From: Desulfovibrio sp.
GTDB taxonomy: Bacteria; Desulfobacterota; Desulfovibrionia; Desulfovibrionales; Desulfovibrionaceae
Assembly: GCA_016208105.1 (NCBI GenBank)
Contig: JACQYS010000009.1
Coordinates: forward strand, 173,451-237,450
Length of the DNA stretch: 64,000 bases
Reading direction: 5' to 3'
In this document: positions 1 to 8,471 of the stretch, piece by piece
How the letters are laid out: every line of letters starts with the position of its first letter
How positions within the stretch are numbered: the first letter of the stretch is position 1
Program-made: the position numbers and the translations under genes
Notes under the pieces: generated by a model
Told to the model about the DNA's origin: nothing
Databases searched by the model: none
The model's input: the letters and a program-made list of their open reading frames with translations, nothing else

Positions 1-617
1 CGCGGCACCACGACCACATCGGCCCCGCGCTCGCGCAGAAGCTCCGCCACTTCCGGGCTCACGTCCTCGGGAACGAAGGTTTTCAAGCCATAGCCCGCGG
101 CCCGGGCCACGCAGGCAGCAGCCAGGGCCGCGTTGCCGCAGCTGGAAATAGCCAGGGGACGTTTGGGCCTACCGCCCCGCAGGGCTTCCAGATAGAGCAT
201 GGTCCCGGCCAGATGGCGCACCTTGTGGGAACCGCCGGGCTGGCCCGTCTCGTCCTTGACGGCCAGAACGCCTCCGTGTCCGATAGCCTTCCCCAATTCC
301 GGGACCGGCAGCAAAGGCGTTACGGCCAGGGACCGGCTTTCCAGGCGTGACAGGCCTTCCTGAAGATCGGAGCGCAACCCGGCGAACCGGGGTCCGGCAA
401 CGCTTGACGCCGCGCCAAGGCAGGCGAAAGCCGCCAGAGGGTCCTGGCCGTGCCTGGACCAGGATGTGAGGAGTTCGTCAGCAAGCCTGGAGCTGGCTTC
501 AATGTGTACATCGAGAATATGTTCCCGCCCATCCCCATATCCGGGGCAGGCGAAAAGGCCCTGTTCGAGTCCGTAGTGTTTCCGGCATGCCGGACAATAG
601 GCATGCATGAGGTTCAT
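1..617 (-). CDS. PLP-dependent threonine-synthase-like enzyme (3' end missing)
   Basis: The reading frame starts at an ATG (MNLMHAYCPACRK) and runs off the left edge after about 205 residues. A zinc-ribbon-like CPAC pair and a later CPGY lie within the first 30 residues. The tryptophan-synthase-beta fold then begins with PLLPVPELG, a KDETGQPGGSHKVRHL segment carrying the probable PLP lysine, and SSCGNAALAAA, the usual phosphate/substrate loop. These features fit threonine synthase and related PLP lyases. The N-terminal zinc ribbon suggests a threonine-synthase-like paralogue rather than canonical ThrC. It is not obviously YgeX, although that enzyme has the same fold and is missing from the purine cluster nearby. 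Substrate cannot be assigned from this fragment. Confidence 0.75.
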   Translation of the reverse strand, partial: MNLMHAYCPACRKHYGLEQGLFACPGYGDGREHILDVHIEASSRLADELLTSWSRHGQDPLAAFACLGAASSVAGPRFAGLRSDLQEGLSRLESRSLAVTPLLPVPELGKAIGHGGVLAVKDETGQPGGSHKVRHLAGTMLYLEALRGGRPKRPLAISSCGNAALAAACVARAAGYGLKTFVPEDVSPEVAELLRERGADVVVVP

Positions 618-935
618 TCCGGGGGATGGATGAAGAATGTGGCTCTCATGGTTATCATTATTCCATGTTCTTACCTTTCAAGCAATTTTGTACTTCCCAT
701 CCAAGAAAGCTTGGCCCGCCCCCAGCACGTAAATCTTAAATAATTACCGAATGTTAATGACTTTCATCGAAAACAGCACGCCTCGGTCCGTCCTATGCGA
801 ACCCCATGGATGTTTTCATGGATCACTCATGAGCGATGAGAGCATGGGGCGGTCCCGGACAAAGGTCCTTGGCATCTGCCCGGCCCCGCAGTATCCAAAA
901 CAAAGGATTACTAAGTGCTAGCAGGAGACAGGGCG
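618..935. other. Intergenic region between divergent genes, no gene seen
   Basis: This 318-bp stretch separates the PLP enzyme (leftward) from the DUF362 gene (rightward). The middle (about 660-770) is AT-richer than the surroundings and probably holds both promoters, but I could not pick convincing -35/-10 boxes. A long imperfect dyad (CCCCATG at 802-808, CATGGGG at 843-849) lies upstream of the DUF362 gene. Short open frames here lack a ribosome-binding site and recognisable content. Confidence 0.5.
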
Positions 936-2033
936 ATGAGTACCGTTCTTATCCACCCCGCCGATTACCAGGACTGTCAGCAGGCTGTGGAAAGGGCTTT
1001 CGAGCTTTTCCCCCAGAACATCGCAGGCAGGAAGGTGCTTATTAAGCCCAACGTGCTTCGGCCCTCCCGGCCGGAAGAGGCCATCACCACCCATCCGGCG
1101 GTGCTGGAAGCGGTTGTCCGCAGTGTGGAGGCCCGCAACCCGTCATCGATAGTTGTGGGCGACAACCCCGGGCTCATGGCTTACGGGGCCAACGAACAGA
1201 GTTTCGAGCGCTGCGGCCTCACGGCTGCTTGCCGCGGGCACTACCGCAACATCGGCATCGAGGCCGAGGAAGTCCCCTTCGATATGGCCTATGGCGGAAG
1301 CCTCTCTGTGTCCAAGGACGTACTGGACGCGGACGTGGTCATCTCCGTGCCCAAATTCAAGACCCACGGTTTGACCGGCATCACCGGGGCGATAAAGAAC
1401 AGCTACGGGATTCTTCCTGGCGCCCAGAAAGCCCAGTTGCACCGCCTTTCCGGAAACCAGGCCCGCTTCCACGAACTCATCGTGGAGGTCTTCAGGCTTC
1501 GGGTTCCTGACCTGTTCATCATGGACGCCGTGCTCGGCATGCAGGGCAATGGCCCGGCCTCCACCGAGCTTCGCTGGATCGGACGGATACTCGCCTCGGA
1601 CAACGCCGTGGCCATGGATGCCGTGATGGCCAGGATGATGGGGGCCGACCCTGAGCATCTGGGATTTTTGAAAAGGGCCAAGGAGTTGGGGCTTGGCGAT
1701 TATGAAGCGGACTCCATCACGCTGGAAGGCGAACTCATACCCATCGCGGATTTCAAGGTTCCGCCGCTTGGTGAGGACGCCCTCTCCCATCTGTGCCATA
1801 TCCAACGGCTCCTGGACGATCGCGCGGCCAGCAGGCCCGAAGCCGATCCGGCCCGGTGCACCGGCTGCGGCACATGCGTGGAGCAATGCCCGGCCCAGGC
1901 CCTGACCCAAGAAGGAGGGATTCCCGTGGTGGACGTCCAGGCCTGTATCGCCTGCTTCTGCTGCCAGGAGATGTGCCCGGAAAAGGCCATCACCCTCAAA
2001 AAACCACCCTGCGGATCCGGACAAGGCGCCTGA
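936..2033 (+). CDS. DUF362 domain protein with C-terminal 2x[4Fe-4S] ferredoxin domain
   Basis: 365 residues. The ATG at 936 is preferred over the in-frame GTG at 915 because GGAG (924-927) lies 8 bases before it. The N-terminal two thirds match the DUF362 family: KVLIKPNVLRPSRPEEAITTHP near residue 37, and SVPKFKTHGLTGITGAIKN, the usual conserved block. The C-terminus carries two ferredoxin motifs, CTGCGTCVEQCP (about 308-318) and CIACFCCQEMCP (about 337-347), expected to bind two [4Fe-4S] clusters. There is no signal peptide or membrane segment, so it should be cytoplasmic. Its biochemical role is unknown; a redox or metal-cofactor function is inferred from the clusters. It converges on phoU with only 7 bases between stop codons. 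Confidence 0.85.
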   Translation: MSTVLIHPADYQDCQQAVERAFELFPQNIAGRKVLIKPNVLRPSRPEEAITTHPAVLEAVVRSVEARNPSSIVVGDNPGLMAYGANEQSFERCGLTAACRGHYRNIGIEAEEVPFDMAYGGSLSVSKDVLDADVVISVPKFKTHGLTGITGAIKNSYGILPGAQKAQLHRLSGNQARFHELIVEVFRLRVPDLFIMDAVLGMQGNGPASTELRWIGRILASDNAVAMDAVMARMMGADPEHLGFLKRAKELGLGDYEADSITLEGELIPIADFKVPPLGEDALSHLCHIQRLLDDRAASRPEADPARCTGCGTCVEQCPAQALTQEGGIPVVDVQACIACFCCQEMCPEKAITLKKPPCGSGQGA

Positions 2034-2040
2034 GTTCCGA

Positions 2041-2709
2041 TCAGGACTGGGGCTGGCAAATCCTGTGCTTCACGTCCAGGCCTTTGACAATGAAGATCAC
2101 GCTTTCGGCGATGTTGAAGCACCGTTCGCAGATGCGCTTGAAGCTGTAGGACATGAACGAGAGCTGCAGTGCGCGTTCCACCGTGCGCTCCTTTTTGATC
2201 ATGGCTTCTGTGAGGTCCCTGAAAGCCACCACGTGCCGGGTGGAGGCCAGCTCGAACGCTTCGCGGACCTCCATGGCCTGTTCAAAGGAGTTGTCCGCGA
2301 AGGACCGAGCGGCCTTGTCGAGCAGTTCCAGGGATGTCTCCCCCATGCTCCACACCGAGGGGATGTCGTCGAACTCGGGGCGCTCCATGAGAATCAGGTT
2401 GCGGTCCACCACGTTCACCGCCTCGTCGCCCATGCGCTCCAGGTTGGAGGCGATGCGCATGCAGCCTATGATAAGGCGCAAGTCCCGTGCTACCGGCTGT
2501 TTGAGAGCGAGCAGCCGAAGTCCGAGAGCCTCGTTCTGGCATTCCAGGAGGTCGATGTCCTCGTCTCCATCCATCACTTCCTGGGAAAGGATCCTGTCGC
2601 GCTGCCTGACCGCGCGCAAGGATTTGTCCACTGTCTCGCGAACCATATAGAACATGCGCAGCGTGTCGATGCGCAGCCGGTCCAGCTCATGATCGAATTC
2701 GGTAACCAT
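2041..2709 (-). CDS. phoU: PhoU-type phosphate signalling regulator
   Basis: 222 residues, all helical in character. The start MVTEFDHELDRLR is chosen because AAGGGG precedes that ATG at good spacing; an upstream in-frame start would add 16 arginine-rich residues typical of non-coding readthrough. PhoU signatures appear twice, as expected for its two three-helix bundles: DGDEDIDLLECQ with ARDLRLIIGCMRIASNLERMGDEAVN, and RCFNIAESVIFIVKG near the end. PhoU links the Pst phosphate transporter to PhoR and represses the Pho regulon. No pst, phoB or phoR gene is in this window, so it stands alone here between unrelated genes. Confidence 0.92.
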   Translation of the reverse strand: MVTEFDHELDRLRIDTLRMFYMVRETVDKSLRAVRQRDRILSQEVMDGDEDIDLLECQNEALGLRLLALKQPVARDLRLIIGCMRIASNLERMGDEAVNVVDRNLILMERPEFDDIPSVWSMGETSLELLDKAARSFADNSFEQAMEVREAFELASTRHVVAFRDLTEAMIKKERTVERALQLSFMSYSFKRICERCFNIAESVIFIVKGLDVKHRICQPQS

Positions 2710-2828
2710 GTCCCACCCCTTGGAAATAACTGCCCTGCGGGAGCTTCGCTCCCTCATCCAGGTGGAAGAATTCCTGGCATCCTGTCAACCACATCGAACC
2801 ATCAATCGCGTACTTGCTGGAAAAAAAC

Positions 2829-3422
2829 ATGAAATTCGGACTCGCAGCCGTGGTGCTAGCCGCCGGGTTCTCCAGACGTATGGGGGTGGACAAGTTGAGC
2901 CTTGCCTGGCGGGGCAGGACGGTCCTCGACTGGGTCCTGAACGCCGCGTGCGCCCTGGACCACGTGGTGCTGGTGGGTGGTCCGGACAATTTAAGATACA
3001 GGCGTTCGAGCAAAGGCCAGGACTCGCCGTGCGCCATCGTCAGGGTTGAGAGCCCACTTGCCGGGAGCGGCCAGGCAGAGTCGCTGAAGTCCGGCCTGGC
3101 CGCGCTGCCGGAGGGAGTCCCCGGAGCAATGGTCCTGTTGGGAGACATGCCTTTGGTCACGCCTGAGCTTGTCGTGAGGTTGGCCGAAGGTTTCCGGGCG
3201 GGCCGTTTTCTCGTGCCATTATGCCAAGGGCGCAGAGGAAACCCGGTGACCATCCCGGCCGAGTGGTTCCCGAAGGTCATGAACCTTGCGGGCGACATCG
3301 GGGCCAGGCCGTTTCTGGAATCGCCCGGTGCCCCGGTGGATTTTCTGGAAACCAACGACCAGGCAGTCCTTAAGGACATCGATACGCCGGACGACTATTC
3401 CCGGCTCAAAAACCAGCCCTGA
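2829..3422 (+). CDS. mocA: MocA/MobA-like molybdopterin nucleotidyltransferase (YgfJ type)
   Basis: 197 residues with the NTP-transferase fold: LAAGFSRRMGVDKL near the N-terminus is the nucleotide-binding LAAGxSxRMGxxK motif, and LLGDMPLV is the metal-binding block. The ATG at 2829 is preferred; an alternative TTG at 2814 adds five residues. The family adds CMP or GMP to molybdopterin. In bacteria with selenium-dependent hydroxylases this gene (ygfJ in E. coli) makes the cytosine dinucleotide cofactor used by xanthine-dehydrogenase-type enzymes. Its 3' end overlaps the convergent yqeC by 28 bases, placing it at the edge of the hydroxylase cluster. The CMP rather than GMP preference is inferred from context. 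Confidence 0.85.
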   Translation: MKFGLAAVVLAAGFSRRMGVDKLSLAWRGRTVLDWVLNAACALDHVVLVGGPDNLRYRRSSKGQDSPCAIVRVESPLAGSGQAESLKSGLAALPEGVPGAMVLLGDMPLVTPELVVRLAEGFRAGRFLVPLCQGRRGNPVTIPAEWFPKVMNLAGDIGARPFLESPGAPVDFLETNDQAVLKDIDTPDDYSRLKNQP

Positions 3423-4123
3423 TGGGCCGAGCCGGACACTGTCTCCCAAACAGGCTCCTGGGCACCCTTTTTACCTGGTGCCTGCTCGGGGCGATCACTC
3501 GCGACGAATTCATAGGCGTCGGCCTTGTTGTAAAAGGCCACTCTTCTGGCCTTGGCAGGGGTGTTCTTGAAGAGTCCTTCCGGATGAGCCGCGAGAGCCT
3601 TCAGGGAATCCGGGCCGATCTCCTCAGACGGGGCAAGCCCAGTCACATTGAGGAAGTGCTCAAGCCTGAAGACCATCTCCTCCTCAGCCGGACTTCCCAG
3701 AGCGTCCAGACCCATCACTCCGACAACCAGGTCGGCCGAGGACGGAACCACGGGTTCATGCCCGGCAGGAGCCTTGACCGGCCGGCCGGCCGCACCGTCG
3801 GCTTCCACCAGCACGAACTGAGCCGCGAACCGTTCACGCAAGTGTGGAATCTCGTCCGGGTGCACGCCCAGAAGCTTGCCGCTTTCCGGGTCGATGCATT
3901 TGCCCACGGTGAGGTGCTTGTAGAAGGGAATCGTGTTCACGCTCTCCAAGAGGAGGAGGTTGCGCGCGGGGGGATGCATCTTCGTGGTGGTGGTTACGAG
4001 CACCTTGTGCCCCCAGCCGGACAGCTGCCTGGCAAGGGTGTAGATGAGGCTCGTCTTGCCGCCCGCTCCCACGAACGCCACCACCCGTTCGTGCTCCTTG
4101 AGGAATTCCCGCAGGGGTCTCAT
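3395..4123 (-). CDS. yqeC: YqeC-type accessory protein of selenium-dependent molybdenum hydroxylases
   Basis: 242 residues. It has a P-loop-like FVGAGGKTSLIYTLA at residues 15-29, VTTTTKM, and VLVEADGAAGRPVKAP, the characteristic YqeC core. The start MRPLREF is chosen because the preceding in-frame segment is arginine/serine-rich and unlike the family. YqeC is consistently found with yqeB, ygfK, ssnA and xdhD, and is thought to help load or activate the labile-selenium molybdenum cofactor; its exact reaction is not established. It is the last gene of the long minus-strand run, 124 bases beyond the ABC permease, and converges on mocA. Confidence 0.88.
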   Translation of the reverse strand: MRPLREFLKEHERVVAFVGAGGKTSLIYTLARQLSGWGHKVLVTTTTKMHPPARNLLLLESVNTIPFYKHLTVGKCIDPESGKLLGVHPDEIPHLRERFAAQFVLVEADGAAGRPVKAPAGHEPVVPSSADLVVGVMGLDALGSPAEEEMVFRLEHFLNVTGLAPSEEIGPDSLKALAAHPEGLFKNTPAKARRVAFYNKADAYEFVASDRPEQAPGKKGAQEPVWETVSGSAHQGWFLSRE

Positions 4124-4247
4124 TCTCCGGCCCTCATCCGGGTCACTCCTACCACGCCCAAGCACGGAGCAACTCCGGCGAAGAGAGCAATGGCGAGGTC
4201 TTCTTCGAGACAACCGGAGCGAAGATGCGCCAAAAAGGAGAAAACGA

Positions 4248-5018
4248 TCATCCTCTATGAGCCCAGGAGGTGAACCGGCGCTCCAGCATGGCGAAGAATT
4301 CATACATGCCCACGCCCATGGCCGCGATGACCATGAGCCCGGCGAACACCAGTGGAACGTTGAACTTGGAACTGGCCGACATCATGAGGTAGCCGATGCC
4401 GGAATTCGAGGCCACGGTTTCGGATATGACCGAGCCCACAAAGGCCAGCGTCACCGCTATCTTAAGAGAGGCGAAGAAGAAGGGGAGCGAGCGGGGAATG
4501 CCCACCTTGAGGAGCACGTCCATTCTGGTGGCCCCGAGCACGCGCAGCACGTCCTCGAGTTCCGGCTCCAGGGTGGCCAGGCCCGTGGCCACGTTCACCA
4601 CCACAGGGAAAAACGAGATGAGAAACGCCGTGAGGATGGCCGGAACCGTGCCTATGCCGAACCAGATGACCAGGATGGGCACCAGGGCAACCTTGGGCAC
4701 GGAGTTGAAGCCCACCAGCACGGGGTAGAAAGCGCGGTACACAATTTTCGAGGAGCCAACGGCCACACCCAGGAACATGCCGAAGCCAACGGCCAGGGCG
4801 AACCCCACGGAGGTGGTGTACAGGGTCTGCAGGGCGTGTTCGGCTATCGGGCCCTTGTAGGTCCACCCTTCGGCCAGAGACTGGCTTGGAGCAGGCAGAA
4901 TGTAGTTTGGTATGCCAAAAAGCCTGACGACAAGTTCCCATAAGGCGAACAGCCCCAGGGTCACCAGCCAGGGGGAGAGGCTCTCCAGGCGCTTGCGGCT
5001 CAGCGGCATGGGACGCAC
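4248..5018 (-). CDS. ABC transporter permease (nitrate/sulfonate/pyrimidine-type)
   Basis: 256 residues, about six membrane segments, BPD_transp_1 family. The cytoplasmic EAA loop is visible as LEPELEDVLRVLGATRMDVLLKVGIP cut into LEPELEDVLRVLGA and the following KVGIPRSLPF. Similar permeases (SsuC, TauC, ThiX) work as homodimers with one ATPase and an NMT1/SsuA-type binding protein. The gene overlaps the ATPase gene upstream by 19 bases, so both are surely co-transcribed. Location inside the purine/molybdenum hydroxylase cluster suggests it imports the substrate of those enzymes, which is inference. Confidence 0.92.
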   Translation of the reverse strand: MRPMPLSRKRLESLSPWLVTLGLFALWELVVRLFGIPNYILPAPSQSLAEGWTYKGPIAEHALQTLYTTSVGFALAVGFGMFLGVAVGSSKIVYRAFYPVLVGFNSVPKVALVPILVIWFGIGTVPAILTAFLISFFPVVVNVATGLATLEPELEDVLRVLGATRMDVLLKVGIPRSLPFFFASLKIAVTLAFVGSVISETVASNSGIGYLMMSASSKFNVPLVFAGLMVIAAMGVGMYEFFAMLERRFTSWAHRG

Positions 5019-5818
5019 TCCCTGCTGCCGGGTGCACAGCGTACGGCCTCGATCTGGTCGCGAAGCTCATGGACTATGTCCACAAACGATTTGTCATAGC
5101 AGCCGGCAAGGCTTCTCGGGCGGGGAATGTCCACATGCCTGGTGTGCACGATGCGCCCCGGGCGGCTGCTCATAACGTGCACCGTGTCGGCCAGAAACAC
5201 CGATTCCCGAAGATCGTGGGTCACCAACACCACTGTAAAAGGCTTTGCCTCCCAGAGGTCGCGCAGCACGCACCAGAGCTCCTCGCGGGTAAAGGCGTCC
5301 AGGGCACCGAAGGGCTCGTCCAGCATGAGGAGCCTGGGCTCGTGGATAAGCGCCCGGCACAGGCTGGCGCGCTGCTGCATGCCCCCGGAGAGCTGCCAGG
5401 GGTACTTGTCCTCCTGGCCCTCAAGGCCCACGGTGCGCAAAAGCTCGCGGGCCCGCTCCTCGTACAGCGCCCGCTCGCCACGCAATCGGGACCGGTGGGG
5501 CTCCACGATTTCCAGGGGGAGCATGATGTTCTCAATCAGGCGCCGCCAGGGAAGAAGCGTGGGGTTCTGGAAGGCCATGCCCACGAAAGGCAGCGGTCCG
5601 GAAACCGGTTGACCTCCAACTTCCACGATACCTTTGGTTGCAGGGCTCAAACCGGTAACCAGCTTGAGCAGGGTGGACTTGCCGCACCCCGAAGGGCCGA
5701 CAACGGCCACGAACTCGCCTTCGCCAATGGCCAGGTCGAGCCCCTGCACGGCCAGGGAAGCGGCATCCCCGTCATAAGCGAGGTCCACGCCACTTAGCCG
5801 GACGAACCGCTCATTCAT
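5000..5818 (-). CDS. ABC transporter ATP-binding protein (SsuB/TauB type)
   Basis: 272 residues with all ATPase motifs: Walker A GPSGCGKST near residue 42, Q-loop AFQNPTLLPW, signature LSGGMQQRASLCRAL, Walker B LLMLDEPFGALD and switch histidine LVTHDLRES. The length and the PTLLPW context match the nitrate/sulfonate/taurine family of importers. It sits between the solute-binding gene (33-base gap) and the permease (19-base overlap). It would energise import of the ligand bound by the periplasmic protein. Its C-terminal tail (RCAPGSRECVPC) is cysteine-containing and of no known role. Confidence 0.93.
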   Translation of the reverse strand: MNERFVRLSGVDLAYDGDAASLAVQGLDLAIGEGEFVAVVGPSGCGKSTLLKLVTGLSPATKGIVEVGGQPVSGPLPFVGMAFQNPTLLPWRRLIENIMLPLEIVEPHRSRLRGERALYEERARELLRTVGLEGQEDKYPWQLSGGMQQRASLCRALIHEPRLLMLDEPFGALDAFTREELWCVLRDLWEAKPFTVVLVTHDLRESVFLADTVHVMSSRPGRIVHTRHVDIPRPRSLAGCYDKSFVDIVHELRDQIEAVRCAPGSRECVPCR

Positions 5819-5851
5819 TCAGAGGTCCTCACGGATGATCTCGTCACTCGC

Positions 5852-6868
5852 CTAGAAGACCTTCCGGTCTTCCCTGGCGGGCATGAAGGAGGCATCGAAC
5901 ACGTCCTCGGGCTTGGGCACTGCGGAAAGACCGAAGCTCGCCGCGGCTTCCTGGGCGGCTTTGGCCAGGCGATCCTTGTCCACCTCTCCCATGCCGTTTT
6001 GCTTCACGAAGTCCGTGGCGATGCACATGTCCACGCAGAGTTTCAAGCGCTTCTCTTCCAAGGCGGGATCAATGAGTCCGTCACGCTCCTTCACGTAGGC
6101 GATGGCGGCCTTGGGGTCGGCTATGGCCTCTTTCCACCCCTTGGCCACGGCGGTGAGGAAGCCTTTCACCAGCTCGGGCTTCTTGGCCAGGGCCGGACTG
6201 ATGATGATGGCGTTGCCGTAGAGCTTCACGCCGAAGTCCGGGTATTTGAACACCGTGACATCCTCGGCCTTCACCCCGGCCTTTTCCAGGTTCAAGAGGC
6301 TTGTGAAGTAGAAGCCGGAGATGGCGGCCACGTCGCCTCGCATGAGCATGGGTTCGCGAAGCGGCGGGTCCATGGTCTGCCAGGTGACCTTGGCGGGGTC
6401 CAGGCCGGCGGCCTTGCAGAAAGCCGGAAAGGTCTTGCGGGGGGCATCGAAGATGGGCGCGCCAAGGGTTTTGCCCGCCAGGTCAGCGGGTTTGGCAATG
6501 CCTGATTTCTTGAGCGAAAAGATGGCAAAGGGAGGATAGTCGTACACCATGAACACGGCCTTCAGGGCCTTGTCCGGGTTCTGGGCATTGAATTCAATAA
6601 GCGAGTTTATGTCCGCGAAACCGATGTCGTAGGCACCGGTGGCCACCCGGTTCACCGCCCCGGAAGAGCCGTTGCCGGAATCGATTTCCACCTTGAGCCC
6701 CGCATCCTTGAAATAGCCCTTCTTGTCCGCGATGAAATACGCGGCGGCAGGACCTTCGAATTTCCAGTCCAGGGTGAACTTGACCGGGGTCTGGGCCAGG
6801 GCCAGGGAGGACAAACAGTTCATGGCGGCCACAAGACAGGCCAGCCCGCGGATGGTCTTTCGGATCAT
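5852..6868 (-). CDS. ABC transporter solute-binding protein, NMT1/THI5-like
   Basis: 338 residues. A signal peptide (MIRKTIRGLACLVAAMNCLSS... ending near ALAQ, residue 26) exports it to the periplasm. The mature N-terminus FTLDWKFEGPAAAYFIADKKGYFKDAGL is of the ThiY/NMT1 type, here cited as FTLDWKFEGPAAAYFIA, followed by VATGAYDIGFADINSLIEF. Relatives bind pyrimidines, riboflavin precursors, sulfonates or nitrate. GAGGAG precedes the ATG. It is 98 bases downstream of xdhC in the same direction. A purine, hydantoin or related heterocycle is the most plausible ligand from context, but this is not shown by sequence. Confidence 0.88.
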   Translation of the reverse strand: MIRKTIRGLACLVAAMNCLSSLALAQTPVKFTLDWKFEGPAAAYFIADKKGYFKDAGLKVEIDSGNGSSGAVNRVATGAYDIGFADINSLIEFNAQNPDKALKAVFMVYDYPPFAIFSLKKSGIAKPADLAGKTLGAPIFDAPRKTFPAFCKAAGLDPAKVTWQTMDPPLREPMLMRGDVAAISGFYFTSLLNLEKAGVKAEDVTVFKYPDFGVKLYGNAIIISPALAKKPELVKGFLTAVAKGWKEAIADPKAAIAYVKERDGLIDPALEEKRLKLCVDMCIATDFVKQNGMGEVDKDRLAKAAQEAAASFGLSAVPKPEDVFDASFMPAREDRKVF

Positions 6869-6966
6869 GTGTCAGGAGCTCCTCGTGTTGGAATCTCGTA
6901 AGCGTATTCGACAGAGCCTTGCCTGGCAAGGTGCGCTGCATATGGGGCGCAGGTCAGCCCCCCCGG

Positions 6967-7431
6967 TCACTTCTTGAGACAGCGTTCCACCGCGTCCACG
7001 ATGGTTGTATAGCCCGTGCAGCGGCAGAGGTTTCCGGCGTGCCCGCGCCGGATGTCCTCGCGGCTCACGGTTTGGCCTTGATGCTTTTCCACAAACGCCG
7101 TGGAATTCATGATGAGCCCTGGAGTGCAGAAACCGCATTGAACAGCTCCGGCATCCAGATAGGCCTCCTGGACCGGAGAAAGAACGTTGCCCAGGGCTTC
7201 GCCCTCAATGGTCCGCACCGCCTTGCCTTGGGCCCATACGGCAAGGAAAAGGCAGGAATCCACAGGGAGCTGGTTTACCAGCACGGTGCAGGCCCCGCAC
7301 TCGCCCACGCCGCAGCCCTGCTTGGTGCCCGTAAAGCCCTGGTCGCGCAAAAGATCAAGGAGCGACGTCCCGGGATGCACTCGGGCGCTCAGGGTCTGGC
7401 CGTTGACTGTGAAGGTTATTTCCACATTCAT
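6967..7431 (-). CDS. xdhC: Xanthine-dehydrogenase-family [2Fe-2S] subunit
   Basis: 154 residues, the size of E. coli XdhC. It carries two [2Fe-2S] sites: the plant-ferredoxin-like GCGVGECGAC with Cys40, 45, 48 and 60, and the helical domain with CGFC (99, 102) and CRC (136, 138). It passes electrons from the molybdenum centre to the FAD subunit in an XdhABC heterotrimer. Its ATG overlaps the FAD-subunit stop by four bases (ATGA), a coupled-translation arrangement. All cluster ligands are present. Confidence 0.95.
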   Translation of the reverse strand: MNVEITFTVNGQTLSARVHPGTSLLDLLRDQGFTGTKQGCGVGECGACTVLVNQLPVDSCLFLAVWAQGKAVRTIEGEALGNVLSPVQEAYLDAGAVQCGFCTPGLIMNSTAFVEKHQGQTVSREDIRRGHAGNLCRCTGYTTIVDAVERCLKK

Positions 7432-8306
7432 CTGATTCCTCCCCCGGCGCGTTGAACGGCCGTGCGCATGGCGCGTTCGGAAAGTTCGCGGATGATGTGC
7501 ATACGAAAATCAGCAGGAGCCCGCCAGGATGTTCGTGGCGCCACGTCCACTTCCACGGTTTTTTTCACGGCCTCGACGGTTTGGGCCGTCAACGGTTTGC
7601 CGGAAGCGGCCGCTTCGGCCGAAGGGCAGCGAACCGGAGTGGGTGCGGCCACGGAAAAGGCCAGCTTGAGCCAGACAATGCTCTCCCCGTCCAGCAGCAC
7701 GGAGGCCGCGCAGCCAATGGTGGTGATGTCCATGGCCCGGCGCATGGCGTATTTTAAACTCGCCGCTGCGAAAGCGCCTCGGGGCGGCGCAGGCACAAGG
7801 ACCTTCGTGAGAACTTCGGCCTGGCCCCTGGCCACAATGCCAGGGCCTGTATGGAAACCGCGCAGCGGTGTTCGTCGCAGGCCCTCAGGACCGGCAAGCT
7901 CCAGTTCGGCATCCAGCACCAGAAGCGGCGGAACGGAGTCGGCGCAAACCGATCCGTTGCAGATGTTGCCGCCTATGGTGCCGACGTTTCGTATCTGTGG
8001 CCCGGCCACCCAGGAAGCCCCTTCGGCCAGCACCGGGGCATGCTCACGCACCAGAGGCGACTCCATCACCTGGGTGAAGGTGGCCCCGGCCCCGACACAC
8101 AGCGTTCCGTCCGTATCCAGGATGATGGACTCAAGCTCGGCCAAGCCGTGAACATCAACAAGGTTGGCGTACTGGCGATGGCCTTCGCGCAACTTGACCA
8201 GGATGTCCGTGCCGCCTGCGATTGGTATGGAAAATGGGTCTTCGGCCAGCAGTCGAACTGCATCAGCCACGCTTTCCGCTCTTCTGTACCGCTCAACCGC
8301 GAACAT
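7428..8306 (-). CDS. xdhB: Xanthine-dehydrogenase-family FAD-binding subunit
   Basis: 292 residues, the length of E. coli XdhB. The start MFAVERYRRAESV is preferred because AAGGAG lies about eight bases upstream; a longer frame would add 15 atypical residues. FAD-binding motifs are PIAGGTDILVKLREGH (near residue 31) and TIGGNICNGSVCADS. It accepts electrons from XdhC and passes them to NAD or another acceptor. It lies 165 bases after xdhA; that gap contains a GC-rich triple-hairpin repeat, which may tune expression of xdhBC relative to xdhA. Confidence 0.95.
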   Translation of the reverse strand: MFAVERYRRAESVADAVRLLAEDPFSIPIAGGTDILVKLREGHRQYANLVDVHGLAELESIILDTDGTLCVGAGATFTQVMESPLVREHAPVLAEGASWVAGPQIRNVGTIGGNICNGSVCADSVPPLLVLDAELELAGPEGLRRTPLRGFHTGPGIVARGQAEVLTKVLVPAPPRGAFAAASLKYAMRRAMDITTIGCAASVLLDGESIVWLKLAFSVAAPTPVRCPSAEAAASGKPLTAQTVEAVKKTVEVDVAPRTSWRAPADFRMHIIRELSERAMRTAVQRAGGGIR

Positions 8307-8382
8307 GATGTCCGCTCCTTGCCCGCAGAGCTTTCGCCCCACGCGCCACAAAACCCGTCCCTTCCAGACAATAAGCTAACCC

Positions 8383-8460
8383 ATTGCGGGGTCTGGGGGG
8401 ATCATCTCCCCAGCGGGTGCAGGGCAGAGCCCTGCCGGGGGTTTGGGGGCGGCGCCCCCA
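8383..8460 (+). repeat. GC-rich triple-hairpin intergenic repeat, copy 1
   Basis: Lies in the xdhA-xdhB gap. Three consecutive short dyads are visible: CTGGGG...CCCCAG, then GCAGGGC-AGA-GCCCTGC (8419-8435), then GGGGGC-GGC-GCCCCC (8445-8459). The block begins with ATTGCGGGGTC, also found in the reverse-complement of copy 2, and the dyads come in the same order. This marks a dispersed repeat family rather than a simple terminator. Confidence 0.8.
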
Positions 8461-8471
8461 TCTCTCGCGGT

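Noticed and set aside
450..743. Short plus-strand frame in the left-edge region
   Set aside because: It overlaps the 5' part of the PLP-enzyme gene on the other strand and lacks a ribosome site.
2065..2832. Plus-strand frame opposite phoU
   Set aside because: Antisense shadow of a well-supported PhoU gene; no ribosome site and no family features.
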